Assembly (NCBI GenBank): GCA_023420115.1 | Contig: JAEZWR010000048.1 | Span: forward strand, 124,001-188,000 | Direction: 5' to 3' | DNA from: Bacillota bacterium | GTDB taxonomy: Bacteria > Bacillota > Clostridia > Saccharofermentanales > Fastidiosipilaceae | Length of the DNA stretch: 64,000 nucleotides | Shown: positions 1-8,876 of the stretch, in pieces | Numbering within the stretch: the first letter of the stretch is position 1 | How the letters are laid out: every line of letters starts with the position of its first letter | Notes under the pieces: model-generated | Told to the model about the DNA's origin: nothing | Databases searched by the model: none | The model's input: only the letters and a program-made list of their open reading frames with translations | Translations under genes and position numbers: made by a program

Positions 1-1
1 T

Positions 2-322
2 AAGAGATATCATTCTATTACTCATTCAAAGTTTTCCAGTGATACTAAAGAAGAAATTAAGCAAATTTCAAGGAAGTTATTTATCAATGGCAAAAATGAT
101 TTTTATCCTCTTCTATTGAAACAAAATATGGACTTTTCTGCTTATTATGACAGTTTAAAAGAGTCTTCGTGTATTTATGCGAATTTAAGCGGAAGCGGAA
201 GTGCTTTTTTTGCACTATATATTAATAAAAGTGATGCTGATAGAGCTTTTGATAGACTTATGATGTCTGATATGCGAAATAATATAGAATTTTTACTCTC
301 ATGTAAGACTGCTAGTTTTTAG
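2..322 (+). CDS. ispE: 4-diphosphocytidyl-2-C-methyl-D-erythritol kinase, C-terminal part (5' end outside window)
   Basis: The reading frame is open from the window edge, so only the last 106 residues are present. The segment ANLSGSGSAFFALY matches the glycine-rich C-terminal motif of GHMP kinases, and the preceding NDFYPLLL resembles the IspE pattern NDLEP. IspE phosphorylates CDP-methylerythritol in the non-mevalonate isoprenoid pathway in the cytoplasm. The motif's usual GSGPT is GSGSA here. Another GHMP kinase (for example homoserine or mevalonate type) cannot be excluded from the C-terminus alone. It ends a few bases before the rpmH promoter, so it belongs to the upstream transcription unit. 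Confidence 0.6.
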   Translation, partial: KRYHSITHSKFSSDTKEEIKQISRKLFINGKNDFYPLLLKQNMDFSAYYDSLKESSCIYANLSGSGSAFFALYINKSDADRAFDRLMMSDMRNNIEFLLSCKTASF

Positions 323-326
323 TATC

Positions 327-355
327 TTGACTTTATTTTAAATGATGAATATAAT
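327..355 (+). promoter_or_regulatory. sigma-A type promoter of rpmH
   Basis: TTGACT at 327-332 and a perfect TATAAT at 350-355 are separated by 17 bases, a near-consensus housekeeping promoter. It lies 33 bases upstream of the rpmH start codon and just after the ispE-like stop. Confidence 0.75.
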
Positions 356-388
356 TTCTATGTTTGCTTGTAATATCCGGAGGTAAGA

Positions 389-526
389 ATGAGTAAGATG
401 ACATTTCAGCCTAAGAAACGTCAGCGCAGCCGTGAGCATGGTTTCCGTAAGAGAATGAGAACCTCATCTGGTCGTAAGTTGCTGGCCCGTCGTCGTAAGA
501 AGGGACGCAAAATTCTTAGTGCTTAG
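389..526 (+). CDS. rpmH: 50S ribosomal protein L34
   Basis: This 45-residue, very basic protein has the family signature: MTFQPKKRQRSREHGFRKRM followed by an Arg/Lys-rich helix and the ending KKGRKILSA. L34 is a small structural protein of the large ribosomal subunit. The start ATG is preceded by CCGGAGG at a good distance. The gene has its own strong promoter upstream and a hairpin terminator downstream, and it precedes rnpA as in nearly all bacteria. Length and sequence are ordinary. Confidence 0.97.
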   Translation: MSKMTFQPKKRQRSREHGFRKRMRTSSGRKLLARRRKKGRKILSA

Positions 527-535
527 TAAGTGAAG

Positions 536-562
536 GGGCCGTAATAAATACGGTCCTTTTTT
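536..562 (+). terminator. hairpin terminator or attenuator between rpmH and rnpA
   Basis: GGGCCGT-type arm at 536-542 pairs with ACGGTCC at 550-556 (one G-U pair), followed by a run of T. It probably reduces readthrough from the strongly expressed rpmH into rnpA. Confidence 0.8.
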
Positions 563-597
563 ATTATAATTTATCGATTTTGTAGGTTGGGATTATT

Positions 598-930
598 TTG
601 AACAGGCTAAAAGATCAAAGAGCTTTTAATAGAGTTTTTCAGAAAGGTAAGCAAAAAAAAGCCGCTGGTATATCAATTAGGTATTTTAAGCGTAAAGATT
701 GTGGAAAAAATCGTGTTGGGGTTGCGGTTAGTAGGACTGTTCCCAATGCTGTGATACGCAATTATGCTAAAAGAATCATGAGAGAACTTTATTATACTTT
801 TGAGTCAAGGACAAAGCCTGGATATGATATAGTTCTACTTTGTTTGAGACCACAGAAAAAGATGAATTTTGCTAGAATGAAAGAAACCTACGAGACTTTG
901 CTTAAAGATGCAGATATATTTATAAGCTAA
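598..930 (+). CDS. rnpA: ribonuclease P protein component
   Basis: This 110-residue basic protein is the protein cofactor of RNase P, which trims the 5' leader from tRNA precursors. The conserved RNR-type motif appears as PNAVIRNYAKRIMRE near residues 59-73, and the C-terminal YDIVLLCLRP strand is typical. I use the TTG at 598, preceded by TAGGTTGG, because it gives the usual N-terminus (NRLKDQRAFNRVFQKGK). It lies between rpmH and yidD in the conserved order. Length is normal for the family. Confidence 0.93.
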   Translation: MNRLKDQRAFNRVFQKGKQKKAAGISIRYFKRKDCGKNRVGVAVSRTVPNAVIRNYAKRIMRELYYTFESRTKPGYDIVLLCLRPQKKMNFARMKETYETLLKDADIFIS

Positions 931-980
931 AGTAGAAATATCTTCGCTTGTTTTATATAGTTACGAGATGAGAATATAAT

Positions 981-1193
981 ATGAAAAATATATGTATTTC
1001 CTTAATTAAATACTATAGAAAATATTTGTCACCGATGCTCGGTTTTTCTAAGTGTAGATTTGAGCCTACTTGTTCTGAATATATGATTCAAGCCATAGAA
1101 AAATATGGAGTTTTTCGGGGATTGTTTAAGGGTTTCTTGCGTATATTGAGATGTAATCCATGCTGCAAGGGTGGATATGATCCATTAAAATAA
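981..1193 (+). CDS. yidD: membrane protein insertion efficiency factor YidD
   Basis: The 70-residue product has the YidD hallmarks: YRKYLSPMLG near the N-terminus, CRFEPTCSEYMIQAIEKYG in the centre, and CNPCCKGGYDPL at the end. YidD is a small membrane-associated protein thought to help YidC-dependent insertion of membrane proteins. The cysteines and the CRFxPTCSEY motif are intact. The gene sits between rnpA and yidC as expected. Confidence 0.95.
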   Translation: MKNICISLIKYYRKYLSPMLGFSKCRFEPTCSEYMIQAIEKYGVFRGLFKGFLRILRCNPCCKGGYDPLK

Positions 1194-1207
1194 AAATAGA
1201 AAAAGTT

Positions 1208-1236
1208 TTGTCAAAATTGTTTTTTTTTCGTATTAT
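1208..1236 (+). promoter_or_regulatory. sigma-A type promoter of yidC
   Basis: TTGTCA at 1208-1213 and TATTAT at 1231-1236 are spaced by 17 bases. The position, about 90 bases ahead of yidC, suggests that yidC-jag can be transcribed independently of rnpA-yidD. Confidence 0.6.
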
Positions 1237-1327
1237 ATAGCTTGTGCGACTTTCTTGTATTTTCGCTAACTTTATATGCGTTAAATGCAATTTTGGTGAT
1301 TTCTAATATAAATATAGAGGAATGTTT

Positions 1328-2449
1328 ATGAATGTAGTTATTACTGCAAGTATGTTGGGACCGCTTTATGAGCTTTTTGGGTGGCTAATTGCCCAGTTCT
1401 ATCATTTGCTTGGAAATTATGGCTTGGCTATTGTTTTCTTTACATTAATTGTTAGAGGTGCTTTTATTCCTCTCAGTGTTAAGTCTAGTAAGTCTATGCT
1501 TGCTACTCAAGCTCTTCAACCTAGGTTGGCTGAGTTACAGAGAATTTATGGTAAGGATAGAGAAAAGTACGCCCAAGCACAGATGGCTCTTTATAAAGAA
1601 AATGGAGTGTCAATGGCTGGAGGTTGTTTGCCATCTCTGATACAGTTAGTTCTAATTTGGCCAATGTATAGAGTCATTTCTTGTCCTCTAACTTATATTA
1701 TGGGTGTTCCTACTGAAAATCTACAAAAAATAGTTGAAAATTTACAATCAAAAGGGTTGATAGGAAATATAGCTCCAGTTGAAGTGAGTAATATTCCAGT
1801 TTTACAGGCTTTGCATGCCAATCCGTCAGTTCTGGCTGAGTCTATAAACCAAGGACTGATTAGGGCTACTGACATGATGGACCTTAATTTTCTTGGTTTG
1901 AATTTGGGTCTTATACCCACAATTAATGTTGGGCAACTTTTTGGGGCTGAAATGCATATATGGTTGCCACTCTTAATTATTCCAATTCTCACGGCAGTTA
2001 CTGCGTATATTCCCCAGTGGCTTGCAGAGAAAACTAATCCTGTAATGATGTTAAATAAGAAGAAAAAAGAACTTGCTAAGAATAATCCAGCGAGACAGGC
2101 TCAGAGCGATAACAATTCTCAAATGGAATCTATGAATAGAATGATGAAGTGGATGCCTCTCTTGTCAATTGTTTTTGCATTTACTATGCCTGCTGGTATG
2201 GGGCTTTATATTATTGTCGGTTCGCTTGCATTTATTTTTAGTAGTATAATTTCTTATTATCTTTATAACAAACCGTTTGCTGATCTTCTTGTCGCTTATG
2301 AAAGTGGAGCAATAAGTGAGGAAGAGCTAGAAAAAATTAATGGTAAAATGAGTCCTAGACAGTTGGCTAAAATTGAAAAGTCTAAGAAGAGAACTGAGAA
2401 ATTGAGACAGCTTCAGGAGCAGATGAAAGAGCAGAATACTAAGAGATAG
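1328..2449 (+). CDS. yidC: membrane protein insertase YidC/Oxa1 family
   Basis: YidC inserts and folds membrane proteins, alone or with SecYEG. The 373-residue product has the Oxa1 core: a first long helix with GLAIVFFTLIVRGAFIPLSV (the Arg is the conserved groove residue), a cytoplasmic coiled-coil hairpin (LQPRLAELQRIYGKDREKY), GGCLPSLIQLVLIWPMYRVI, two more membrane segments near residues 215-240 and 280-310, and a basic Lys/Arg-rich tail. Two ATGs lie six bases apart (1322 and 1328). The second is chosen because AGAGG at 1316-1320 is 7 bases from it and only 1 from the first. It is longer than Bacillus YidC, mainly through the loop after the third conserved segment. No lipobox is seen at the start. 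Confidence 0.93.
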   Translation: MNVVITASMLGPLYELFGWLIAQFYHLLGNYGLAIVFFTLIVRGAFIPLSVKSSKSMLATQALQPRLAELQRIYGKDREKYAQAQMALYKENGVSMAGGCLPSLIQLVLIWPMYRVISCPLTYIMGVPTENLQKIVENLQSKGLIGNIAPVEVSNIPVLQALHANPSVLAESINQGLIRATDMMDLNFLGLNLGLIPTINVGQLFGAEMHIWLPLLIIPILTAVTAYIPQWLAEKTNPVMMLNKKKKELAKNNPARQAQSDNNSQMESMNRMMKWMPLLSIVFAFTMPAGMGLYIIVGSLAFIFSSIISYYLYNKPFADLLVAYESGAISEEELEKINGKMSPRQLAKIEKSKKRTEKLRQLQEQMKEQNTKR

Positions 2450-2601
2450 TATCTATTTTAAGGTGACTTAATATCACGTAGTTTAACTATATGAACTTAT
2501 GATTTGAATCTTTCTATGAAATAATATTTTTCAAAAATCATTTTTATAGATAAATGAAAGTATATGTATTAATTGGTATTTAATTCAGTCGAGGTGTATA
2601 T

Positions 2602-3387
2602 ATGCAAAGTATTGAAGTTAAAGGTAAGACCGTTGCTGATGCTATTCGTAAAGGTTTAGAACAACTTAATTTGAACGAAGAACAAGTTAGCACTGAAGTT
2701 ATTGATGAAGGTGATGAAGGTGGTTTCTTAGGAATAGGGAGAAGAGCGGCTGTCGTAAGATTGGTAGTAAAAGAAAATCTTAATAATTCGACAGAAATTA
2801 AGTCGAAATTAGAAGAAGATAGCTCTGTACAGGATATTAACGACTCATATAAATTTGAACAAGATTCTTTAAAAGGTGAAAAGGAAGATAAACTTGACGA
2901 ATCTAATGATGAAGAGGCTATGACGGTTGCTAGTGACTTTATTAGAAGCATTCTAGATCTTCTGCATAGTGAGGCTGAAATTAGTTCAAAAATTGAGGGA
3001 AACTATATCAAGATAGCAATTTCAGGGAATGATTGCGGAATATTGATTGGGAGACATGGTGAAACTTTACAGGCTATGCAATATTTGGCTTCGCTTGCAA
3101 TGATCAAAAAGGTTGAAACCAAGAAAAGATTACAACTTGATATTGGTGATTATCACAAGAAACGCCGTGCTGCGCTAGTTACACTGGCGAAGAGAACAGC
3201 TGATAGAGCTTTGAAAACTGGCAATGCATTTGAATTGAGTCCTATGAAATCGTCCGAGAGACGTATTGTTCATGAGGCCTTGCAGGGATACAAGGGGATC
3301 GTAACTTATAGTGAGGGTGACGAACCCAGAAGATATGTTGTAATTGATCTTACAGATGAATATTTTAATGGAAACAACGAAGCTTAG
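2602..3387 (+). CDS. jag: RNA-binding protein Jag/KhpB
   Basis: The 261-residue protein has the three family modules: an N-terminal Jag_N domain (SIEVKGKTVADAIRKGLEQL, then GFLGIGRR), a central KH domain with GILIGRHGETLQAMQYL, and a C-terminal R3H domain (RRIVHEALQGYKGIVTYSEG). KhpB binds RNA, partners with KhpA and affects cell elongation and division in Gram-positives. A Glu/Ser-rich acidic linker joins the first two modules at about residues 65-110. Start ATG follows a GAGGTG ribosome site. It follows yidC, the standard order. Confidence 0.93.
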   Translation: MQSIEVKGKTVADAIRKGLEQLNLNEEQVSTEVIDEGDEGGFLGIGRRAAVVRLVVKENLNNSTEIKSKLEEDSSVQDINDSYKFEQDSLKGEKEDKLDESNDEEAMTVASDFIRSILDLLHSEAEISSKIEGNYIKIAISGNDCGILIGRHGETLQAMQYLASLAMIKKVETKKRLQLDIGDYHKKRRAALVTLAKRTADRALKTGNAFELSPMKSSERRIVHEALQGYKGIVTYSEGDEPRRYVVIDLTDEYFNGNNEA

Positions 3388-3465
3388 TATATTTATTTGT
3401 TGAAGTTGAGTTGAATTAAAAATATAACTTATGTTAATAAATATAATTTGTATCTGACTTATAAT

Positions 3466-3503
3466 ACTGCAGCCGAATATTTTATTTGACTGCGGTTTTA
3501 TTT
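3466..3503 (+). terminator. probable terminator after jag
   Basis: ACTGCAG at 3466-3472 pairs with CTGCGGT at 3490-3496 (one G-U pair) and TTTATTTT follows. The 17-base loop is large, so this is a moderate call. Confidence 0.5.
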
Positions 3504-3586
3504 TGTCGAAGAGGTAAAATTTGAGTGGCGGCAGCTTTTAGATAATGTTGGTGATAGTTTTTAGATAAAACTTGGGATGTAATAAT

Positions 3587-5071
3587 ATGATGATGGAAAA
3601 TAGTGAAATAATTGCAGCCTTTTGTACTGCCCTTGCTAAGTCAGCAATATCGGTTATGAGAATCTCTGGAGATGGAGCGGGTAAGTTCGCAGATAAGTTT
3701 TTTTACTTTTATAAGGACCTTGATTCTATGGAGCAGAATAGCAGAGGAGAATCTTGTAATGGTAAGAAGCTTCCTAACAAACGCAGTTTAGTGGAACATA
3801 TGAAAGGATATAGGGCTGCATATGGATACATATTAGATCCGAGCACAGGAGAGAAGATTGACGATGCCGTGCTGACTAGATTTGTAAAGCCACACTCATA
3901 TACTGGCGAAGAAATGGTTGAGATATCAATTCACGGTTCTATTGCTAGTCAGAGAGCTCTTATGGAACTTGTTCTTAAACTTGGGGCTAGGGCGGCTACA
4001 GCAGGTGAATTTACAAGAAGAGCTTTTTTAAATGGGAAGATGGATCTTTTGCAGGCCGAAGCAGTACTAGAGTTGATCAATTCAGAAGGACAGAAGTCGA
4101 GAGAGGCGGCGCTTGATCGTTTGGATGGTAAACTTAGTGAGCGTTTCATTGAACTTAGGAATAAACTCTATTTTATATTGAGTGAATTGGAAGTATCTAT
4201 AGCATATCCAGAGTATGAAGAAAATGATGTTGATGTGGATCTCTTGAGAATATCACTAGAAGATATTCGCAATTCATTCTATAAGTTAGCTAGTGGATAT
4301 AGACAATCTAGATTAATTGATGAAGGAATTAAAGTTGCAATATTAGGGGCGCCAAATGCTGGAAAATCAAGTTTACTTAATGCGCTACTGGGATATGATA
4401 GGGCGATCGTCAGTAATATAGCCGGAACGACTAGAGATACAGTTGAGAGTAAAATTGAGATTGACGGAATAATTCTAAATATGATCGATACTGCTGGTTT
4501 GAGACAAAGTGATGATTATGTCGAGAAGATTGGTATAGAGCGAAGCATAAAGGCGGCAAAAGAAGCCGATCTTATACTTTGGCTTATAGAGGCGACTAAA
4601 GATAAAGATACACTCAAAGATGAACTTAAACAAATTGAAGAATATAGAAATGAAATTACGGGAGATATTTACTTTTTTATATCAAAAACAGATCTAGATA
4701 TTAAGAATAATTTAGGGCAACAAGTATATTCTCACTGTAAGGAGATTTATGGTAAAGACAAAGTCATAAGTTTTTCCAATATTGAAGAAGCGGGAGTGGA
4801 TAGGGTTTTAGAATTCTTGCGTAATTATTGTCAAAATCTTAGTAACGAAGCTAGACAGAGCAGTCTTATTTCAAATCAGAGACAATATCAGATACTTGTT
4901 AATATAAATAATATGTTAGATAAATTAATAGAAGATGTGATACTTCTTCCATTAGATATAAGTAGTCAAGCGATAAAATTTGTCGTTGAAGAACTAGCAA
5001 GATTGACAGGCGAAGAAGTTTCTGAGACTCTTCTCGACGAGATCTTTTCAAATTTTTGTGTTGGTAAATAA
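3587..5071 (+). CDS. mnmE: tRNA uridine-5-carboxymethylaminomethyl(34) synthesis GTPase MnmE
   Basis: MnmE works with MnmG to modify U34 of certain tRNAs. The 494-residue product has the N-terminal folate-binding domain (SVMRISG; GEFTRRAFLNGKMDLLQAEA), a helical domain, an inserted G domain with P-loop GAPNAGKSSLLN, AGTTRDT, DTAG and SKTD-type guanine motif, and the C-terminal CVGK with the catalytic Cys. A TTG at 3572 would extend it by five residues. I prefer the ATG at 3587, which places the family's usual N-terminus (IIAAFCTALAKSAISVMRISG-type) directly after the start. mnmG follows 77 bases downstream. Confidence 0.95.
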   Translation: MMMENSEIIAAFCTALAKSAISVMRISGDGAGKFADKFFYFYKDLDSMEQNSRGESCNGKKLPNKRSLVEHMKGYRAAYGYILDPSTGEKIDDAVLTRFVKPHSYTGEEMVEISIHGSIASQRALMELVLKLGARAATAGEFTRRAFLNGKMDLLQAEAVLELINSEGQKSREAALDRLDGKLSERFIELRNKLYFILSELEVSIAYPEYEENDVDVDLLRISLEDIRNSFYKLASGYRQSRLIDEGIKVAILGAPNAGKSSLLNALLGYDRAIVSNIAGTTRDTVESKIEIDGIILNMIDTAGLRQSDDYVEKIGIERSIKAAKEADLILWLIEATKDKDTLKDELKQIEEYRNEITGDIYFFISKTDLDIKNNLGQQVYSHCKEIYGKDKVISFSNIEEAGVDRVLEFLRNYCQNLSNEARQSSLISNQRQYQILVNINNMLDKLIEDVILLPLDISSQAIKFVVEELARLTGEEVSETLLDEIFSNFCVGK

Positions 5072-5148
5072 TGTGATCAAATATTACATATCAATGCACA
5101 CACTTTTGGACAAAAGCACTCCCGTGTATAAATATAGCGAGGTTAAAT

Positions 5149-7116
5149 ATGTTTGATGAGTTACTCAAGTTATCATCTAAATTATCAGATGACTTTAAAA
5201 ATAAAAAATTATATCTGGCAGATGAATATGATATTGCAGTAATTGGTGCAGGTCACGCTGGAATTGAGGCGGCTATGGCGGCAGCTAAATTAGGATTAAA
5301 TTGTATTCTATTTAGTATGAGTCTTGATGCTGTAGCCAATCTCCCATGTAATCCTAATATAGGTGGTACTGCCAAGGGACAGCTAGCAAGAGAAGTTGAC
5401 GCTTTGGGAGGTGTGATGGCAGAGATCGCCGATGAGGCTACAATTCAATTTAGGATGCTTAATGCATCTAGGGGTCCAGCTGTACATTCACCTAGAGCAC
5501 AGGTTGACAGAGATATATACAAACATAAAATGAAGTCTTTAATTGAGCAACAGGAAGGCCTTTTGCTCCGACAAGCAGAGATTTGTAATATTTATTATTC
5601 AGATGAAGATAAGTCAGTAATTGGCGTGAGTAGTAGAACTCAGGCTTTTTATCCATGCAAGGCAGTCGTAGTGGCGGGTGGAACTTATTTAAAAAGCAGA
5701 GTAATAATAGGAGAGGTAGCATATCCTTCTGGACCAGATAATCTTTTTCCTGCTTCTGAGCTATCTGCATCTATTGAAGAGAGTGGACATAAATTAAGAA
5801 GATACAAAACAGGGACCCCTGTTAGGGTCAAAGCTAAGAGCATAGATTTCTCAAAACTTGAAATTCAAGACGGCGATAAAGGTGAACACTTTTTATCATA
5901 TAAACACGAGTATGGCATAGACCGTCCAGAAAGCTTACCTCAGCTTCCTTGTTACGTCACTTATACTAATGAAGATACAGAGCGAATTATACGTGAGAAT
6001 CTTGATAGATCTCCTCTCTTTAGTGGAATGATAAAAGCCACAGGAACAAGATATTGCCCATCAATTGAAGATAAGATAGTCAAATTCCCAGACAAAGAGA
6101 GACATCAGATATTCGTTGAACCTATAGGCTTAGACTGTGGAGAAATATATTTATCTGGACTTTCTAGTAGTATGCCAGAAGAAGTGCAAATCCAATTTTT
6201 AAAAACACTGCCAGGTTTTGAGAATGCTGAAATACATAGAATAGGATATGCAATTGAATATGATTGCATAGATGCACAAGAGCTTGAATTAACACTCGAA
6301 TCAAAATTTGCCCAAGGCTTGTTTTTTGCAGGACAGGTCAATGGAACATCAGGATATGAAGAGGCAGCTGCACAGGGCTTGATTGCAGGAATCAATGCGG
6401 CGAGAAAGGTGCAAGGCAAAGAACAGTTGATTCTCGGTAGAGCTGATGCTTATATAGGGGTGATGATTGATGATCTCGTAACAAAAGGAAGTCAAGAGCC
6501 ATATCGTATGATGACAGCAAGAGCAGAATATAGATTGGTCTTAAGACAGGATAATGCGGATGAGAGATTAACTGAAATTGCCCATGAATTTGGTTTGATT
6601 GATGATGAAAGATATTTAGCTTTTAAATATAAAATGGACAAAATAAATGAAGAAATCCAGAGACTTAGCAGAGAAAAGGTCAAGCCTTCGGATACAATTA
6701 ATAAGTTTCTTCAAGATAGATCATCTGCACCATTAAAAGAGGTTAGTCATTTATCTGAACTTATGCGCAGGCCAAATATAGATTATCGTTCGTTGAAAGA
6801 GTTCGATTCATCAAGAGAAGTATTGCCTGATTATATTATTGATGGGGTCGATATAAGACTTAAATATGAGGGCTATATTGGACTTGAGTTAGAACGTATT
6901 GAACGATATAAGAAGCTGGAGAACAAATTATTACCGGCTGATTTTGATTATTTAAATATGGATGGTTTAAGACTTGAAGCCAGACAAATTTTAGATAGAG
7001 TTAGGCCTTTAAATATTGGTCAGGCGGGACGAATAACTGGGGTGACCCCGGCTGATATATCAGTATTACTTATTAAACTTGAAATATACAATAGAAGTAG
7101 AAAGAATGAAGATTAA
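5149..7116 (+). CDS. mnmG: tRNA uridine-5-carboxymethylaminomethyl(34) synthesis enzyme MnmG
   Basis: This 655-residue FAD protein is the partner of MnmE in wobble-uridine modification. It has the dinucleotide fold VIGAGHAGIEAA near residue 31, NPNIGGTAKGQLAREVDALGG, the substrate-region GPAVHSPRAQVDR, GTYLKS, and the family segment GQVNGTSGYEEAAAQGL, then the C-terminal helical domain (RRPNIDYRSL, YEGYI). About 25 extra residues precede the usual start of the FAD fold, yet the ATG has a good GAGG site, so the extension is likely real. The stop codon directly abuts the GTG of rsmG. Confidence 0.95.
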   Translation: MFDELLKLSSKLSDDFKNKKLYLADEYDIAVIGAGHAGIEAAMAAAKLGLNCILFSMSLDAVANLPCNPNIGGTAKGQLAREVDALGGVMAEIADEATIQFRMLNASRGPAVHSPRAQVDRDIYKHKMKSLIEQQEGLLLRQAEICNIYYSDEDKSVIGVSSRTQAFYPCKAVVVAGGTYLKSRVIIGEVAYPSGPDNLFPASELSASIEESGHKLRRYKTGTPVRVKAKSIDFSKLEIQDGDKGEHFLSYKHEYGIDRPESLPQLPCYVTYTNEDTERIIRENLDRSPLFSGMIKATGTRYCPSIEDKIVKFPDKERHQIFVEPIGLDCGEIYLSGLSSSMPEEVQIQFLKTLPGFENAEIHRIGYAIEYDCIDAQELELTLESKFAQGLFFAGQVNGTSGYEEAAAQGLIAGINAARKVQGKEQLILGRADAYIGVMIDDLVTKGSQEPYRMMTARAEYRLVLRQDNADERLTEIAHEFGLIDDERYLAFKYKMDKINEEIQRLSREKVKPSDTINKFLQDRSSAPLKEVSHLSELMRRPNIDYRSLKEFDSSREVLPDYIIDGVDIRLKYEGYIGLELERIERYKKLENKLLPADFDYLNMDGLRLEARQILDRVRPLNIGQAGRITGVTPADISVLLIKLEIYNRSRKNED

Positions 7117-7884
7117 GTGAAAAAAGTATTAGATGAGGAAGCCTTTGGTAATAATTTAAGACGATTACGTGAGAGAATAGCTGAGAATACTTTCTTGAAT
7201 GAGGAACAGGCTGAAAAAATATATCAATATTTTAAGATGTTACTTGAAAAGAATAATGTTATGAATCTAACAGCTATCGTCGAAGCTGACGAAGTATATG
7301 TTAAGCATTTAGAAGATAGTATGTCTGTCATTCCTATTTTACTTAATTCCGATAATTTTCAAGAATGTAAAAATAGTTATGGAAAAGGATTGAAAATATT
7401 AGATTTGGGCACAGGCGCTGGTCTGCCAGGGATAATTTTAGCGATACTTCTACCTCAAGCAGAATTTATTTTAGCCGATGCTTTGTCAAAAAGAATAAAG
7501 TTTTTAGCTGAGGTCTGTGCCGAATTAGAACTTAAAAATGTTGAACTTATTCATTCTAGAGCTGAAGATATGGCCAGAGATTCTATCTATCGTGATAATA
7601 TCGATATCGTGATATCTAGAGCTGTAGCTTCTATGCCTACACTGATAGAGTATTGTCTTCCATTGTTAAAGGTTGGTGCTAAGTTAATAGCTATGAAAAG
7701 TAAAAGTGGTGAACTTGATTTCGCCCAAAATGCTCTAAAGGAACTCAAAGGATCGCCATTTAGAACAATAGAACTTAAGTTGACTGATGGATCGGAAAGA
7801 TGTATTTATCTCATTAAAAAGAATACAAAAACTAGTAATAAGTTTCCACGTAAAAATGGTCAGGCAAAAAACAATCCCCTTTAG
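7117..7884 (+). CDS. rsmG: 16S rRNA (guanine(527)-N7)-methyltransferase RsmG
   Basis: RsmG methylates G527 of 16S rRNA using S-adenosylmethionine. The 255-residue product shows the cofactor motif LDLGTGAGLPGIILAI near residues 97-112, LADALSKRIKFL, and VISRAVASM, and has the upstream MNLTAI segment. A GTG start directly after the mnmG TAA implies translational coupling. A basic tail (KKNTKTSNKFPRKNGQAKN) ends the protein. It completes the mnmE-mnmG-rsmG group. Confidence 0.94.
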   Translation: MKKVLDEEAFGNNLRRLRERIAENTFLNEEQAEKIYQYFKMLLEKNNVMNLTAIVEADEVYVKHLEDSMSVIPILLNSDNFQECKNSYGKGLKILDLGTGAGLPGIILAILLPQAEFILADALSKRIKFLAEVCAELELKNVELIHSRAEDMARDSIYRDNIDIVISRAVASMPTLIEYCLPLLKVGAKLIAMKSKSGELDFAQNALKELKGSPFRTIELKLTDGSERCIYLIKKNTKTSNKFPRKNGQAKNNPL

Positions 7885-7907
7885 TTTGCAAATGACAGGA
7901 GAAAGTA

Positions 7908-8405
7908 TTGATTATGAAGAGAAAAAAAGTGTTTGAGCTAATTCAAGAACAAAGTAAGTACTCATCAATTACGATGGGACATCAAGTTTACTTATGGCTC
8001 ATCTCAATAATTATATTTTCTTTATTGCTTTTTATCCCTATTAGCACATATATTTCAACTTTTATTTTTCTTCTGATTATAATTTTTGAAAAAAGCAGCC
8101 GCCTAATTTTTTTCAATTGTTCATATGCGCTATTTATATCTTGGATATGTTCTGTAACTCGCCTTATTAGCACTTTTATTGTAAATATAGTTATGATTCG
8201 CGCTCGAAGGAGTTTGAGCGGAGATGCAATTATTATAGCTACTGAATTTGCTGATAAGATAGGACAAGTTTTTTTCATCGTAAATATAATATTAATTACG
8301 TATTTAATAATTACTTTGTATTTTGCTTTTTTAAATAGACGTTTTAAAATATCATTTATTGAAGATCTAAGTGAGCGATTTCTTACTGCACTAGGCAAAA
8401 TCTAA
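7908..8405 (+). CDS. small integral membrane protein of unknown function
   Basis: I do not recognise this 165-residue protein. It has a short charged N-terminus, then hydrophobic stretches near residues 27-60 (probably two helices), about 66-95, and about 120-145, so three to four membrane segments, followed by a charged tail. The TTG at 7908 is 6 bases after AGGAG; an ATG lies six bases further in and could be the start. It follows rsmG by 23 bases and may be co-transcribed. No catalytic motif is seen. Confidence 0.6.
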   Translation: MIMKRKKVFELIQEQSKYSSITMGHQVYLWLISIIIFSLLLFIPISTYISTFIFLLIIIFEKSSRLIFFNCSYALFISWICSVTRLISTFIVNIVMIRARRSLSGDAIIIATEFADKIGQVFFIVNIILITYLIITLYFAFLNRRFKISFIEDLSERFLTALGKI

Positions 8406-8494
8406 AAAATAATAAAATAGAATATAGGCAAAGTGTGTAAAGGGAAATCTTGTGATATAATTGCCGTTCGTAGATTATTGAATTAAGAGTATAG

Positions 8495-8566
8495 GCTCTC
8501 TTAGTTAAATGGATATAACAAGCCCCTCCTAAGGGCTAGTTGAGGGTTCGATTCCCCCAGGGAGCA
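8495..8566 (+). tRNA. tRNA-Arg (anticodon CCU)
   Basis: The cloverleaf folds completely: acceptor GCTCTCT with AGGGAGC, D-stem GTTA/TAAC, anticodon stem AGCCC/GGGCT with loop CTCCTAA giving anticodon CCT, and T-loop TTCGATT. The T-stem (GAGGG/CCCCC) has one A-C mismatch. The 3' CCA is not encoded. It reads the rare AGG codon. Confidence 0.9.
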
Positions 8567-8571
8567 AAATG

Positions 8572-8603
8572 AGCAGGATGAGAATCTCCTGCTTATTTTA
8601 TTG
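8572..8603 (+). terminator. terminator after tRNA-Arg
   Basis: AGCAGGA at 8572-8578 pairs with TCCTGCT at 8586-8592, followed by TATTTTATT. Confidence 0.7.
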
Positions 8604-8638
8604 TCATATATTTTGCTTAGTGCCAATACGATTTATGC

Positions 8639-8667
8639 TTGATTTGAAATACTGCTGCGTGTATAAT
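8639..8667 (+). promoter_or_regulatory. sigma-A type promoter of tRNA-Ala
   Basis: TTGATT at 8639-8644 and TATAAT at 8662-8667 are 17 bases apart, 26 bases before the tRNA. Confidence 0.7.
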
Positions 8668-8693
8668 TTTCTAAGTTAGTTGACGATATAAAT

Positions 8694-8766
8694 GGGCCCA
8701 TAGCTCAGCTGGGAGAGCGCTGCGTTCGCAATGCAGAGGTCGAGAGTTCAATCCTCTTTGGGTCCA
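8694..8766 (+). tRNA. tRNA-Ala (anticodon CGC)
   Basis: Acceptor GGGCCCA pairs with TGGGTCC; the D-arm is AGCTCAGCTGGGAGAGC, the anticodon stem CTGCG/TGCAG with loop TTCGCAA gives CGC, and the T-loop is TTCAATC. CCA is not encoded. It reads GCG. Confidence 0.92.
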
Positions 8767-8770
8767 GATT

Positions 8771-8798
8771 AGGACGAATTTTAATTCGTCCTTTTTTT
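8771..8798 (+). terminator. terminator after tRNA-Ala
   Basis: AGGACGAATT pairs perfectly with AATTCGTCCT around a two-base core and a T7 run follows. Confidence 0.88.
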
Positions 8799-8876
8799 GT
8801 GCAAGTTTTAAATTTTGTTATCACTATTATGTTATAAGTCGGATATGATATTAGTATAAGCTTGAGGAGGTAAAGT

